Positions 27,044 through 34,702 of a stretch of DNA of 64,000 nt are shown here, one piece after another. The translations under genes and the position numbers were made by a program. Source of the stretch: Erythrobacter sp. (lineage in GTDB: Bacteria; Pseudomonadota; Alphaproteobacteria; Sphingomonadales; Sphingomonadaceae); NCBI GenBank assembly GCA_025698865.1, contig JAILWQ010000001.1:868001-932000 (forward strand), written 5' to 3'. Every line of letters begins with the position of its first letter. The first letter of the stretch is position 1. Under the pieces are notes generated by a model. The model ran no database searches. It saw only the letters and a program-made list of their open reading frames with translations, and was not told the origin of the DNA.

Positions 27044-29314
27044 TCAGTCGATCTCGATATCGTGTTCCTGCGCCCACCCGGTGAGAGCCGCGCGCATGTC
27101 GGGCGGGGGCGAGGCGAGCCATTCCTTCATCGCGGCGGAAATCTCGCCGAGGTCGATCTTGCGCACCAGCTCCTTGATCGGGCCGACCGATGCGGGCGTG
27201 ATCGAGAGGCGGCGATAGCCGATGCCGAGCAGGGCCAGCGCCTCCAGCCGCCGCCCGCCCATCTCTCCGCAGACGCCGATATCGATCGGATAGCCGACCA
27301 CGCCGCGCGCCACCCGGTCGAGAAACCGCAGGATCGCGGGGCTGAGCCAGTCGTAACGCTCGGCCAGCTTGGGATTGGCGCGATCGGCCGCGAACAGGAA
27401 CTGGGTGAGATCGTTGGTCCCGACCGAGAGGAAGGACAGGCGCGGCGCCATCTGTTCCAGCACCTCGGCCAGCGCGGGCACTTCCAGCATCGCGCCGTAG
27501 CGGATTTCCTCGGGCAGCAGCTTGCGCCGCGCGCGCAGGAATTCGGCCTGCGTCTCGAACACCGCCTTGGCCGCGTCGAACTCCCACGGCTCGGACACCA
27601 TCGGGAACATGACGTTGAGCCGCCGCCCCGCCGCCGCCTCCAGCAGCGCGCGGGCCTGCGCCTTGAGCAGCCCCTCGCGCTCCAGCGAGAGCCGCAGGGC
27701 GCGCCAGCCCATGGCCGGGTTCTCCTCGCGATCGAGCGCTTCGGAGGAAAGGTAGGGCACGGCCTTGTCGCCGCCGATATCGACGGTGCGGAACACCACG
27801 GGCTTGTCGCCCGCCGCATCGAGCACGTCGCGATAGAGCCGCTGCTGGCGCTCGCGCTGGGGTAGGGTTGCGGAAACGAGGAACTGGAACTCGGTGCGGA
27901 ACAGCCCGATCCCGTCCGCCCCGGTGAGCTGGAGCGCCGACACGTCGTCGCGCAGGCCCGCATTCATCATCACGTTGATGCGCGTGCCGCAGCGCGTGAA
28001 CGGCTCGACATCGCGCAGCGCAGCATAGGTCGCCTGCCGCGCGCGGGTCTTCTCGAACCGCGCATCGAACACGTCGCGCATCGGTTGCGAGGGCCGCAGG
28101 GTGACCGTGCCCTTCTCGGCATCGAGCAGCACGTCGTCACCGTCCGAAACCAGCCGGCCGACCCCGGACACCCGGCCCAGCACCGGCACGCCCATGGCGC
28201 GCGCGACGATCACCACGTGCGAGGTGGCGGAGCCTTCCTCCAGCACCACGCCCTTCAGCCGCCGGCGGTCGTATTCGAGCAGTTCGGCCGGGCCGAGATT
28301 GCGCGCGATCAGGATCGTGTCGCGCCGCAGCCCCTGCGTCGCGGCGGTGCCGAGCTGGCCGGAGACGATCCGCAGCAGGCGGTTCGACAGGTCCTCCAGA
28401 TCGTGCATCCGGTCGGCGAGCAGCGGATCGTCGATCTCGCGCATCCGCATCCGGGTGCGCTGCTGCACCCGCTCGATCGCGGCTTCGGCGGTGAGGCCGG
28501 AATCGATCGCCTCGTTGATGCGCCGGGACCAGCCCTCGTCATAGGCGAACATCTTGTAGGTCTCGAGCACCTCGTCATGCTCGCCGCCCTTGCCGAATTC
28601 GGGTTCGCGGCCCATCGCGTCGATCTGCTCGCGCATCCGGTCGAAGGCGCGATAGACCCGCTGGCGCTCGGCCTCGATATCGTCGGCCATGACCTGATCG
28701 ATCGCGACGCGCGGCTGGTGGAAGACGGCGCGCCCCGCGGCGAGGCCCTTCACCAGCGCGAAGCCTTCCAGCACCTCGGGCCCGGTATTTGCCTCGCCGA
28801 AGGAAAGGGCGTGCTCGCCGTCGATCAGTTCGTTGTGCGCGATCAGTTCGGAAAGGACCATGGCGGTGGTCTGCAAGGCCTCGATCTCGACCTCTTCGTA
28901 GCGCCGGGGCTCGACATGCTGGACGCACAGCGTGCCCACCGCCCGCTCGCGATAGACGATCGGCACGCCGGCGAAGGAGTGGAACTTCTCCTCCCCCGTC
29001 TCCGGGCGGTAGAGGAAATCCGGGTGCGCCTTCGCCTCGGCGAGGTTGAGCGTCTCGATATTCGCGGCGATGATGCCGTTCAGCCCCTCGCCCATGCCGA
29101 GCCGGGTGACGTGGACCGCCGCAGGGTTGAGCCCGCGGGTCGCGTAGAGTTCCAGCGCGCCTTCGCGCAGGAGGTAGATCGAGCAGACCTCGCTATCGAG
29201 GCTTTCGCCGATGATCTCGACCACCGCGTCGAGCTTCGCCTGCGCGTGGGTGCGTCCGGCCATGACTTCGTGGAGTCCGGTGAGGATCTGGCGGGCGCTG
29301 GCGGCGGCTGTCAT
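27044..29314 (-). CDS. ptsP: nitrogen-type PTS enzyme I (phosphoenolpyruvate-protein phosphotransferase)
   Basis: 756 residues. An N-terminal GAF domain (about 20-160) is followed by enzyme I domains. The phosphorylated histidine is His366 in EGSATSHVVIVARAMG; the PEP-binding barrel carries DGIGLFRTEFQF, FRTVDIGGDK and the C-terminal GVCGEMGG with the catalytic cysteine. The GAF domain marks it as EI-Ntr rather than sugar EI. It takes phosphate from PEP and passes it to NPr, then EIIA-Ntr, a regulatory chain sensing glutamine/alpha-ketoglutarate in alphaproteobacteria. No NPr or EIIA-Ntr gene lies in the window. Start ATG 29314 chosen by alignment with the GAF domain. Confidence 0.95.
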   Translation of the reverse strand: MTAAASARQILTGLHEVMAGRTHAQAKLDAVVEIIGESLDSEVCSIYLLREGALELYATRGLNPAAVHVTRLGMGEGLNGIIAANIETLNLAEAKAHPDFLYRPETGEEKFHSFAGVPIVYRERAVGTLCVQHVEPRRYEEVEIEALQTTAMVLSELIAHNELIDGEHALSFGEANTGPEVLEGFALVKGLAAGRAVFHQPRVAIDQVMADDIEAERQRVYRAFDRMREQIDAMGREPEFGKGGEHDEVLETYKMFAYDEGWSRRINEAIDSGLTAEAAIERVQQRTRMRMREIDDPLLADRMHDLEDLSNRLLRIVSGQLGTAATQGLRRDTILIARNLGPAELLEYDRRRLKGVVLEEGSATSHVVIVARAMGVPVLGRVSGVGRLVSDGDDVLLDAEKGTVTLRPSQPMRDVFDARFEKTRARQATYAALRDVEPFTRCGTRINVMMNAGLRDDVSALQLTGADGIGLFRTEFQFLVSATLPQRERQQRLYRDVLDAAGDKPVVFRTVDIGGDKAVPYLSSEALDREENPAMGWRALRLSLEREGLLKAQARALLEAAAGRRLNVMFPMVSEPWEFDAAKAVFETQAEFLRARRKLLPEEIRYGAMLEVPALAEVLEQMAPRLSFLSVGTNDLTQFLFAADRANPKLAERYDWLSPAILRFLDRVARGVVGYPIDIGVCGEMGGRRLEALALLGIGYRRLSITPASVGPIKELVRKIDLGEISAAMKEWLASPPPDMRAALTGWAQEHDIEID

Positions 29315-29359
29315 GACCCGAAGGTATAGCAGCGCGCCGCCATTTGGTAGGGGAGAGAG

Positions 29360-29515
29360 CTAGGCCCCGGCGAGTTCTTCCTTGATCCGCAGCTTCTGTC
29401 GCTTGATCTGGCGGATCACCGCATCGTCGGGCGCCGGACGGTTCTGTTCCTGGCGCAACTGCGCCTCGAGACCGGCGTGCTTCGTCTGGAGCGCTTCGAC
29501 GTGGGGTGATTGCAT
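29360..29515 (-). CDS. small DUF465/YdcH-type protein
   Basis: 51 residues, from ATG 29515 to TAG at 29360. The sequence is almost all helix-forming with heptad pattern, and ends in IRQIKRQKLRIKEELAG, the signature C-terminal helix of DUF465 (YdcH) proteins. The function is unknown; the family forms short antiparallel coiled coils. It stands immediately upstream of ptsP on the same strand (45 bases) and is divergent from a second DUF465 gene at 29718. Preceded by AGGAGAC-type purines on the minus strand. Confidence 0.85.
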   Translation of the reverse strand: MQSPHVEALQTKHAGLEAQLRQEQNRPAPDDAVIRQIKRQKLRIKEELAGA

Positions 29516-29717
29516 TGGACTGTCTCCTGCCAAAGGTAGGTTAGGGGTTTGCGACCCCTGCTTGAAGGCGACTCGTCCTTTGCGGTTCGAGCCGCCGGAG
29601 GATCATCAGAACATACCTTTAATCTTTTGCGAACCCCCGGGCGTTCGATTACCGGTCAGCGCATTCTGAGGAGCGGCGAACGGTTTCGCCCGCCAGAGGA
29701 TTTCGGGCGAGGGTGGG

Positions 29718-29927
29718 GTGAACGAGCAGGAGCTTCGCAAAAGGCTGGAAATGCTGAAGAGCGAGCATCGCGATCTCGACACCGCCATCTCCGCACTGGT
29801 CGAGGCGGGGCGGGAAAAGGGTTTTTCCGACCAGCTCCAGATCGCGCGCCTGAAGAAGCGCAAGCTGCGCATCCGCGACCAGATCGCGGTGATCGAGGAC
29901 ACGCTGCTGCCCGACATCATCGCCTGA
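29718..29927 (+). CDS. small DUF465/YdcH-type protein
   Basis: 69 residues beginning with GTG at 29718 (MNEQELRKRLEMLKSEHRDL). Two helices with a short loop (GREKGFSDQ) and the family-typical LQIARLKKRKLRIRDQI are visible. It is a paralogue of the small protein encoded divergently at 29360-29515; both share the (L/I)KRxKLRI(K/R) helix. Function unknown. An inverted repeat TCGCCCG/CGGGCGA (29686-29692 and 29704-29710) sits right before the start and could fold over the ribosome-binding region (AGAGGA lies in its loop), suggesting translational control; that is inference. Confidence 0.85.
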   Translation: MNEQELRKRLEMLKSEHRDLDTAISALVEAGREKGFSDQLQIARLKKRKLRIRDQIAVIEDTLLPDIIA

Positions 29928-30053
29928 GCCCCTGCCCTCCCTTCAGGCGACCGTCACGTAAAGGGACAATCGTGGTTAACGCGCTGGTCTGCCCCCGGGA
30001 AAACCCTTAGTCCCCGCGCCCGACGCCAATTTCCAAGCAACACGGTCGCACCG

Positions 30054-30503
30054 ATGCTCCCTGCCGAATTCAGCCGCACCATCATCGAGGATCTCTATGC
30101 CGAGGCGCTCGTCCTCGCCGACGAGGCGCGCGAGGTGTTCGACCTGAGAACCCGCGAACCGGACCAGCCCGCACCGGAAGAGATGCGTATCGCGCTCTCG
30201 ATCGAGGGGCTGAAGACGACGACGCGGATCATGCACGTCCTCGCCTGGCTGCTGAACCAACGCGCCTATCTTTCCGGCGAACTGTCGCAGCAGCAGTTGC
30301 GGCAGGCCGGGCCCCTGCCCGCCGACCGCTCGTCGGACCAGCACCAGCTCGCGCAATTGCCGCCGTCGACGCGGGCGCTGATCCGCGACACCGAGCGGCT
30401 GCACGCCCGTGCGAGCCGGCTGGACGCCGATCGGATAAAGCCGGGCGAATCCATCGTCGGCCGCATTCACGGACAGCTCGAACAGGCTTTCGCGGCCGGC
30501 TGA
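30054..30503 (+). CDS. rcdA: RcdA-like regulator of CtrA degradation (DUF1465)
   Basis: 149 residues, matching the DUF1465 family whose Caulobacter member RcdA is an adaptor that helps ClpXP degrade the cell-cycle regulator CtrA. Visible family features: N-terminal helix FSRTIIEDLYAEALVLADEAR, then LSIEGLKTTTRIMHVLAWLLNQRAYLSGELS forming the three-helix core, and a flexible C-terminal half. It is cytoplasmic. Start ATG 30054; no strong ribosome-binding site. It is convergent with glpK, one base apart. A GTTAAC sequence at 29973 in the leader could be half of a CtrA-type site, but the second half is missing. Confidence 0.85.
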   Translation: MLPAEFSRTIIEDLYAEALVLADEAREVFDLRTREPDQPAPEEMRIALSIEGLKTTTRIMHVLAWLLNQRAYLSGELSQQQLRQAGPLPADRSSDQHQLAQLPPSTRALIRDTERLHARASRLDADRIKPGESIVGRIHGQLEQAFAAG

Positions 30504-30504
30504 C

Positions 30505-31971
30505 CTAGACCGCCGTCAGCGCCTTTCGCCACCCGGCCAGCCGTTCCTTTCGAAGGGAATCGTCCATGTCGGGGGAGAAGGTGCGGGTCGTTCCCCGCAT
30601 CGCCTGGGCCGCATCCTCCAGCGAGCCATGCAGGCCCGCGCCCGTCGCCGCGCAGATCGCCGCGCCCAGCGCGGTCGTCTCGACGAAATCGGGCCGCTCC
30701 ACTTCCAGATCGAGCATGTCGGCGAGATCCTGTGCCATCCAGTCATTGGCGCTCATCCCGCCATCGATCCGCAGCCGCGACCACGGCGCGCCATCGGCGG
30801 CGAAGGCCTCGGCGAGATCGTGCGTCTGGTGCGTCATCGCCTCGAGCGCGGCGCGGGCGATCTGCGCGCGGCCCGTGGCGAAGCTCAGCCCCGCGACCAC
30901 GCCGCGCGCCTGCGGAAGCCAGTGCGGCGCGCCGAGGCCGGAGAGCGCCGGCACGATCGTGACCCCGCCGCTGTCGGGGATCGAGCGGGCCAGTGCCTCG
31001 GTCTCGGCCGCGCTGGAGATGATCCCGAGCGAATCGCGCAGCCACTGGACGAGGCTGCCCGCGACGAAGACCGACCCTTCTACCGCATAGGTCCGGTTGC
31101 CGCCCGACTGGCTCAGCACCGTGCCGAGCAGGCGGTGGTCGGAACGCGGCACCTCCTCACCCATATTGGTGAGGACGAAAGCGCCCGTGCCATAGGTCGC
31201 CTTGGTGTCTCCCGGGCGGAGGCACCCCTGCCCGATCGTCGCCGATTGCTGATCGCCGACGAGCCCGCAGATCGGCACCGCCGCGCCGAGCCAGCGCTTC
31301 TCGCACACGGCGACCTCGCCGCTCGTATCGACCACGCGCGGCAAGGCTCTGACGGGCACCCCGAACAGGTCGCACAGCCCCGCGTCGAACTGCCCGCCAT
31401 CGAGCGGGAGCAGCAGCGTGCGGCTGGCATTGCTGGCGTCCGAGACATGCTCTCCGCCCGACAGCTTGAAGGCGAGCCAGCTCTCGACCGTGCCGAAAGC
31501 CAGCGCGCCGCGCCGGGCGGCGGCACGCACCGGGCCCTCGTTGTCGAGCAGCCAGCGCATCTTGGTGGCCGAGAAATAGGGGTCGAGCAGGAGGCCGGTG
31601 CGAGCCTGCACCTCCTCCTCGTGCCCCGTTTCCTTCAGTTCAGCGCAGAAATCCGCCGTCCGCCGATCCTGCCAGACGATCGCGCGCGCCAGCGGCTCGC
31701 CGGTCGCCCGGTCCCAGGCGACCACCGTCTCGCGCTGGTTGGTGATGCCGATCGCCGCGATGCTGCCATCCTCGCTCTCGCCTGCGACCTGCCGTGCGCA
31801 GGCGAGCGTGCGCGACCAGATTTCGGCCGCGTCGTGCTCGACCCGGCCGGGTCGCGGATAATGCTGCGTCAGTTCCTTCTGCGCGACCGAGAGCAGCGTG
31901 CCGTCGGGCGCGAAGAGCATGGCGCGGGTGGATGTGGTCCCTGCATCGAGGACCAGAATGTTCTCTCCCAT
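30505..31971 (-). CDS. glpK: glycerol kinase
   Basis: 488 residues from ATG 31971. The FGGY-kinase N-terminus ILVLDAGTTSTRAMLF, the substrate-contact block NQRETVVAWDRATGEP, and the late ATP-site motif RIDGGMSANDWMAQ are all present and in order. The enzyme phosphorylates glycerol to glycerol-3-phosphate. No glpF, glpD or glpR accompanies it in the window, so it is a lone gene. The open frame continues upstream across the divergent metallo-hydrolase gene as a shadow. It is separated by 90 bases from that divergent start. Confidence 0.95.
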   Translation of the reverse strand: MGENILVLDAGTTSTRAMLFAPDGTLLSVAQKELTQHYPRPGRVEHDAAEIWSRTLACARQVAGESEDGSIAAIGITNQRETVVAWDRATGEPLARAIVWQDRRTADFCAELKETGHEEEVQARTGLLLDPYFSATKMRWLLDNEGPVRAAARRGALAFGTVESWLAFKLSGGEHVSDASNASRTLLLPLDGGQFDAGLCDLFGVPVRALPRVVDTSGEVAVCEKRWLGAAVPICGLVGDQQSATIGQGCLRPGDTKATYGTGAFVLTNMGEEVPRSDHRLLGTVLSQSGGNRTYAVEGSVFVAGSLVQWLRDSLGIISSAAETEALARSIPDSGGVTIVPALSGLGAPHWLPQARGVVAGLSFATGRAQIARAALEAMTHQTHDLAEAFAADGAPWSRLRIDGGMSANDWMAQDLADMLDLEVERPDFVETTALGAAICAATGAGLHGSLEDAAQAMRGTTRTFSPDMDDSLRKERLAGWRKALTAV

Positions 31972-32061
31972 GTCCGGCTTCCTGCCGCAAAACGCGAGGC
32001 ACAGGAAGCCGGGACGCGCTGCGAGGTGGCGCGGCGGGCGATCCTTCCCTACATCGAAGTG

Positions 32062-32934
32062 ATGCCCACCGCCCCGCCCAAGCCCTGGCCGACCGGCACC
32101 GCAGAGCAGATCGAGCCGCTGGTGCGGCGCGTGCTTGCGCCCAATCCCTCGCCCTTCACCTATACCGGTACGCAGACCTACATCATCGGCGCGGGCGAAG
32201 GCTGCGCGGTGATCGACCCCGGCCCGGACGAAGCGGCGCATCTCGACGCGATCATGGCGGCGATCGGCGACGAGCCCGTGCTGGCGATCATGTGCACGCA
32301 TACGCACAAGGACCATTCGCCCGGCTCGCGCCCGCTGGCGGAACGGACCGGGGCACCGATTGTCGGCTGCGCCCCGCTCGCCTTCGATGCCGACGGTCCC
32401 CGCGCCGACGAGGGCTTCGATCCCGACTATGCCCCCGACCGGGTGATGGAGGATGGCGAAGCGATGACCGGCCCCGGCTGGACGCTGACCGCCGTGGCGA
32501 CGCCGGGCCATGTGTCCAACCATCTGTGCTTCGCGCTGGAGGAAAGCGGCGCGCTGTTCACCGGCGACCACGTGATGGGCTGGTCGACCAGCGTCGTCGT
32601 GCCGCCCGACGGGGACATGGGCGACTACATGAAAAGCCTCGACATACTGTACGGGCGCGAGGATCGCATCTATTATCCCGCCCACGGCCCCGCGGTCGAG
32701 AAACCGCGCCAGCTGGTGCGCGGGATGATCGGCCATCGCCGCCAGCGCGAGAACCAGATCCTGCGCCTGCTCGCCGACGAACGTCGATCGCCGGTTGATC
32801 TCGTGCCGCTGATGTACAAGGGCCTCGACCCCAAGCTCGGCAAGGCGGCGCAACTTTCGGTCACGGCGCATCTCATCGATCTGGAACGGCGCGGCCTTGT
32901 CTCGCGCGAAGGAGACGGATGGCTCGCAAGGTAA
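32062..32934 (+). CDS. metallo-beta-lactamase-fold hydrolase (LACTB2-like)
   Basis: 290 residues from ATG 32062. The zinc motif THTHKDH is at 79-85 (His80, His82, Asp84, His85), followed by a distal GHVSNHLC histidine and TGDHVMG. The C-terminal ~70 residues (RQRENQILRLLADE onward) match the winged-helix-like cap of LACTB2-type proteins. Human LACTB2 is an endoribonuclease; bacterial members are unassigned hydrolases. Frame is open far upstream antisense to glpK but without similarity. Its end overlaps the DUF4230 start by 16 bases, so the two are translationally linked. Confidence 0.87.
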   Translation: MPTAPPKPWPTGTAEQIEPLVRRVLAPNPSPFTYTGTQTYIIGAGEGCAVIDPGPDEAAHLDAIMAAIGDEPVLAIMCTHTHKDHSPGSRPLAERTGAPIVGCAPLAFDADGPRADEGFDPDYAPDRVMEDGEAMTGPGWTLTAVATPGHVSNHLCFALEESGALFTGDHVMGWSTSVVVPPDGDMGDYMKSLDILYGREDRIYYPAHGPAVEKPRQLVRGMIGHRRQRENQILRLLADERRSPVDLVPLMYKGLDPKLGKAAQLSVTAHLIDLERRGLVSREGDGWLAR

Positions 32935-33521
32935 GGTATCAGCGCGACAAGACCCTGACGCGCAAATTGTCGCGTCGCTCGGCGCTGGAAGGCGTGTCGC
33001 TGGTCTGGTGGGTCGTCGGCTTCGCGCTGATCGTGCTGCTGGGCTGGCTCGCCTGGCGCAGTTTCTTCGACCAGCGGCTCGGCGATCCGGTCGACGGCGC
33101 GATGTTCGCGGTGGAAAGCCAGAACAGGCTGACGGTCTTCTCCTCGCGGTTCGAGGTTCCGGTGCGGACCGGAAGCGCCGCCGAACCGTCTCTCGTGCCC
33201 GCGCAGGTGATCTACGAGATCGACATGTCGAGCATGGATCGCGGAGATTTCGACTGGAACGCGGAGAGCGAGACGCTGACCATCACCCTGCCCGCAATTG
33301 AGATCAGCGAGCCTGCCTTCGGCGCCGCCGCCCCGGACCTCAACGCCGACCAGATGCGCTCGGCGCGCCGGAACGCCGCCGAACTGGCCGCCGGTCCCGA
33401 AGCTCTCGGCCTTGCCCGGAGCGCGGCCGAACAGGTCGTGCGCCAGGATCTCGCCGCGCCGCTGCGGGTCGCGGGCTATCCCGACGCCCGTGTCATGGTG
33501 CGGTTCGAGGACCGGCGCTGA
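32919..33521 (+). CDS. DUF4230 family membrane-anchored protein
   Basis: 200 residues. A basic N-terminus (RRSA region) precedes one transmembrane helix at about 27-47. The remainder is predicted extracytoplasmic with alternating beta strands: NRLTVFSSRFEVPV, then VIYEIDMSSMDRGDF and TLTITLPAIEISEP, which fit the DUF4230 pattern of a hydrophobic strand, a 'vDls' segment and an 'LPxpei' turn. Function is unknown. Start at 32919 overlaps the metallo-hydrolase end. nadA follows 73 bases later. Confidence 0.8.
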   Translation: MARKVRYQRDKTLTRKLSRRSALEGVSLVWWVVGFALIVLLGWLAWRSFFDQRLGDPVDGAMFAVESQNRLTVFSSRFEVPVRTGSAAEPSLVPAQVIYEIDMSSMDRGDFDWNAESETLTITLPAIEISEPAFGAAAPDLNADQMRSARRNAAELAAGPEALGLARSAAEQVVRQDLAAPLRVAGYPDARVMVRFEDRR

Positions 33522-33594
33522 GCGGTTCGGAACGCCCTCGCTTCGCCGCCCGTTCGGCCTATATAGACGCTGCATTACGAAAACGGACCTGTAG

Positions 33595-34581
33595 ATGACT
33601 GTCGAGACCAAGCTCCCCACGGGCGAAGACCTGCTTTCCGAGATCGACCGCCTGCGCAAGGAGCGCAATGCGGTGATCCTGGCGCATTACTACCAGAAGC
33701 CGCAGATCCAGGATCTGGCGGACTTCGTCGGCGATTCGCTCCAGCTGTCTCAGATGGCGGCGGAAACCGATGCCGACGTGATCGCCTTCTGCGGCGTCAA
33801 GTTCATGGCCGACACCGCCAAGATCCTGAGCCCGGAAAAGATCGTCGTCCTGCCGGACATGGATGCGGGGTGCAGCCTCGAGGATTCCTGCCCGCCGGAA
33901 AAGTTCAAGGCTTTTCGCGAGGCGCATCCCGATCACATCGCGCTCACCTACATCAACTGCTCGACCGAGGTGAAGGCGCTGTCCGACGTGATCGTGACCA
34001 GCTCCAGCGCCGAGACGATCCTGTCGCAGATCCCCAAGGACCAGAAGATCATCTTCGGCCCCGACCGGCATCTGGGCGGCTATCTGTCGCGCAAGTTCGA
34101 CCGCGAGATGCTGCTGTGGCCGGGCGTGTGCATCGTGCACGAGGCCTTCAGCGAGACCGAGCTGCTCAAGCTGCAACAGCAATATCCGGGCGCGCCGATC
34201 GCCGCCCATCCCGAATGCCCGCCCACCATCGTCGACCATGCCGATTACGTCGGATCGACCAGCGGCATTCTGCAATTCGCCGAGACGTTCGAGGGCGACA
34301 CGCTGATCGTGGCGACCGAACCGCACATCATCCACCAGATGGAAAAGGCGCTGCCGAGCAAGAACTTCATCGGCGCGCCGGGTGCCGACGGGAACTGTTC
34401 GTGCAACATCTGCCCCTACATGGCGCTCAACACGATCGAAAAGCTCTATGTCGCCCTGCGCGATCTGGAACCGCGGATCGAGATCGAGGAGGGCCTCCGC
34501 CTCCAGGCCAAGCGCAGCCTCGACCGGATGCTCGAACTCGCCAGTGGCACCATCGGCCACGGGGATTTGGGGAAGGTTTAA
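33595..34581 (+). CDS. nadA: quinolinate synthase A
   Basis: 328 residues. HYYQKPQIQDLADFVGDS near the start is the typical NadA substrate loop, and the 4Fe-4S cysteines occur in MDAGCSLEDSCP, ECPPTIVDH and NCSCNICPYM. The enzyme condenses iminoaspartate with dihydroxyacetone phosphate to quinolinate, the precursor of NAD. nadB and nadC are not in the window. The TAA stop is followed four bases later by a low-GC truncated gene and an insertion sequence, so nadA sits at the boundary of a rearranged region but is itself intact. Confidence 0.96.
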   Translation: MTVETKLPTGEDLLSEIDRLRKERNAVILAHYYQKPQIQDLADFVGDSLQLSQMAAETDADVIAFCGVKFMADTAKILSPEKIVVLPDMDAGCSLEDSCPPEKFKAFREAHPDHIALTYINCSTEVKALSDVIVTSSSAETILSQIPKDQKIIFGPDRHLGGYLSRKFDREMLLWPGVCIVHEAFSETELLKLQQQYPGAPIAAHPECPPTIVDHADYVGSTSGILQFAETFEGDTLIVATEPHIIHQMEKALPSKNFIGAPGADGNCSCNICPYMALNTIEKLYVALRDLEPRIEIEEGLRLQAKRSLDRMLELASGTIGHGDLGKV

Positions 34582-34585
34582 CGGA

Positions 34586-34702
34586 ATGAGTGAAGCCACA
34601 TCTTCACCGTTGCTCGACTTCCTTTACGCAGATCATGAGAGAGTTGCCTCTTTCGTTTCTCAGCTTTCCGGCATTGGTGTTCTTAACCCGTCCTATTCAT
34701 GA
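34586..34702 (+). pseudogene. 5' fragment of an unidentified, low-GC gene truncated by an IS element
   Basis: From ATG 34586 about 35 codons appear genuine (LLDFLYADHERVASFVSQ, then LSGIGVLN); the frame then ends at a TGA inside the IS end. GC content over 34586-34691 is about 49% by hand count, far below the flanking genes, which suggests acquired DNA. The pattern 'LYxDxERVxSF' resembles the opening of some DUF6414-type proteins found near mobile elements and defence genes, but the piece is too short to be sure. The rest of the gene is absent from the window: the sequence on the far side of the IS belongs to another gene. Confidence 0.6.

Noticed and set aside
29544-29558. GGGGT-ACCCC hairpin between the two DUF465 genes as a terminator
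   Set aside because: Only five base pairs and no T run; neither adjacent gene ends there.
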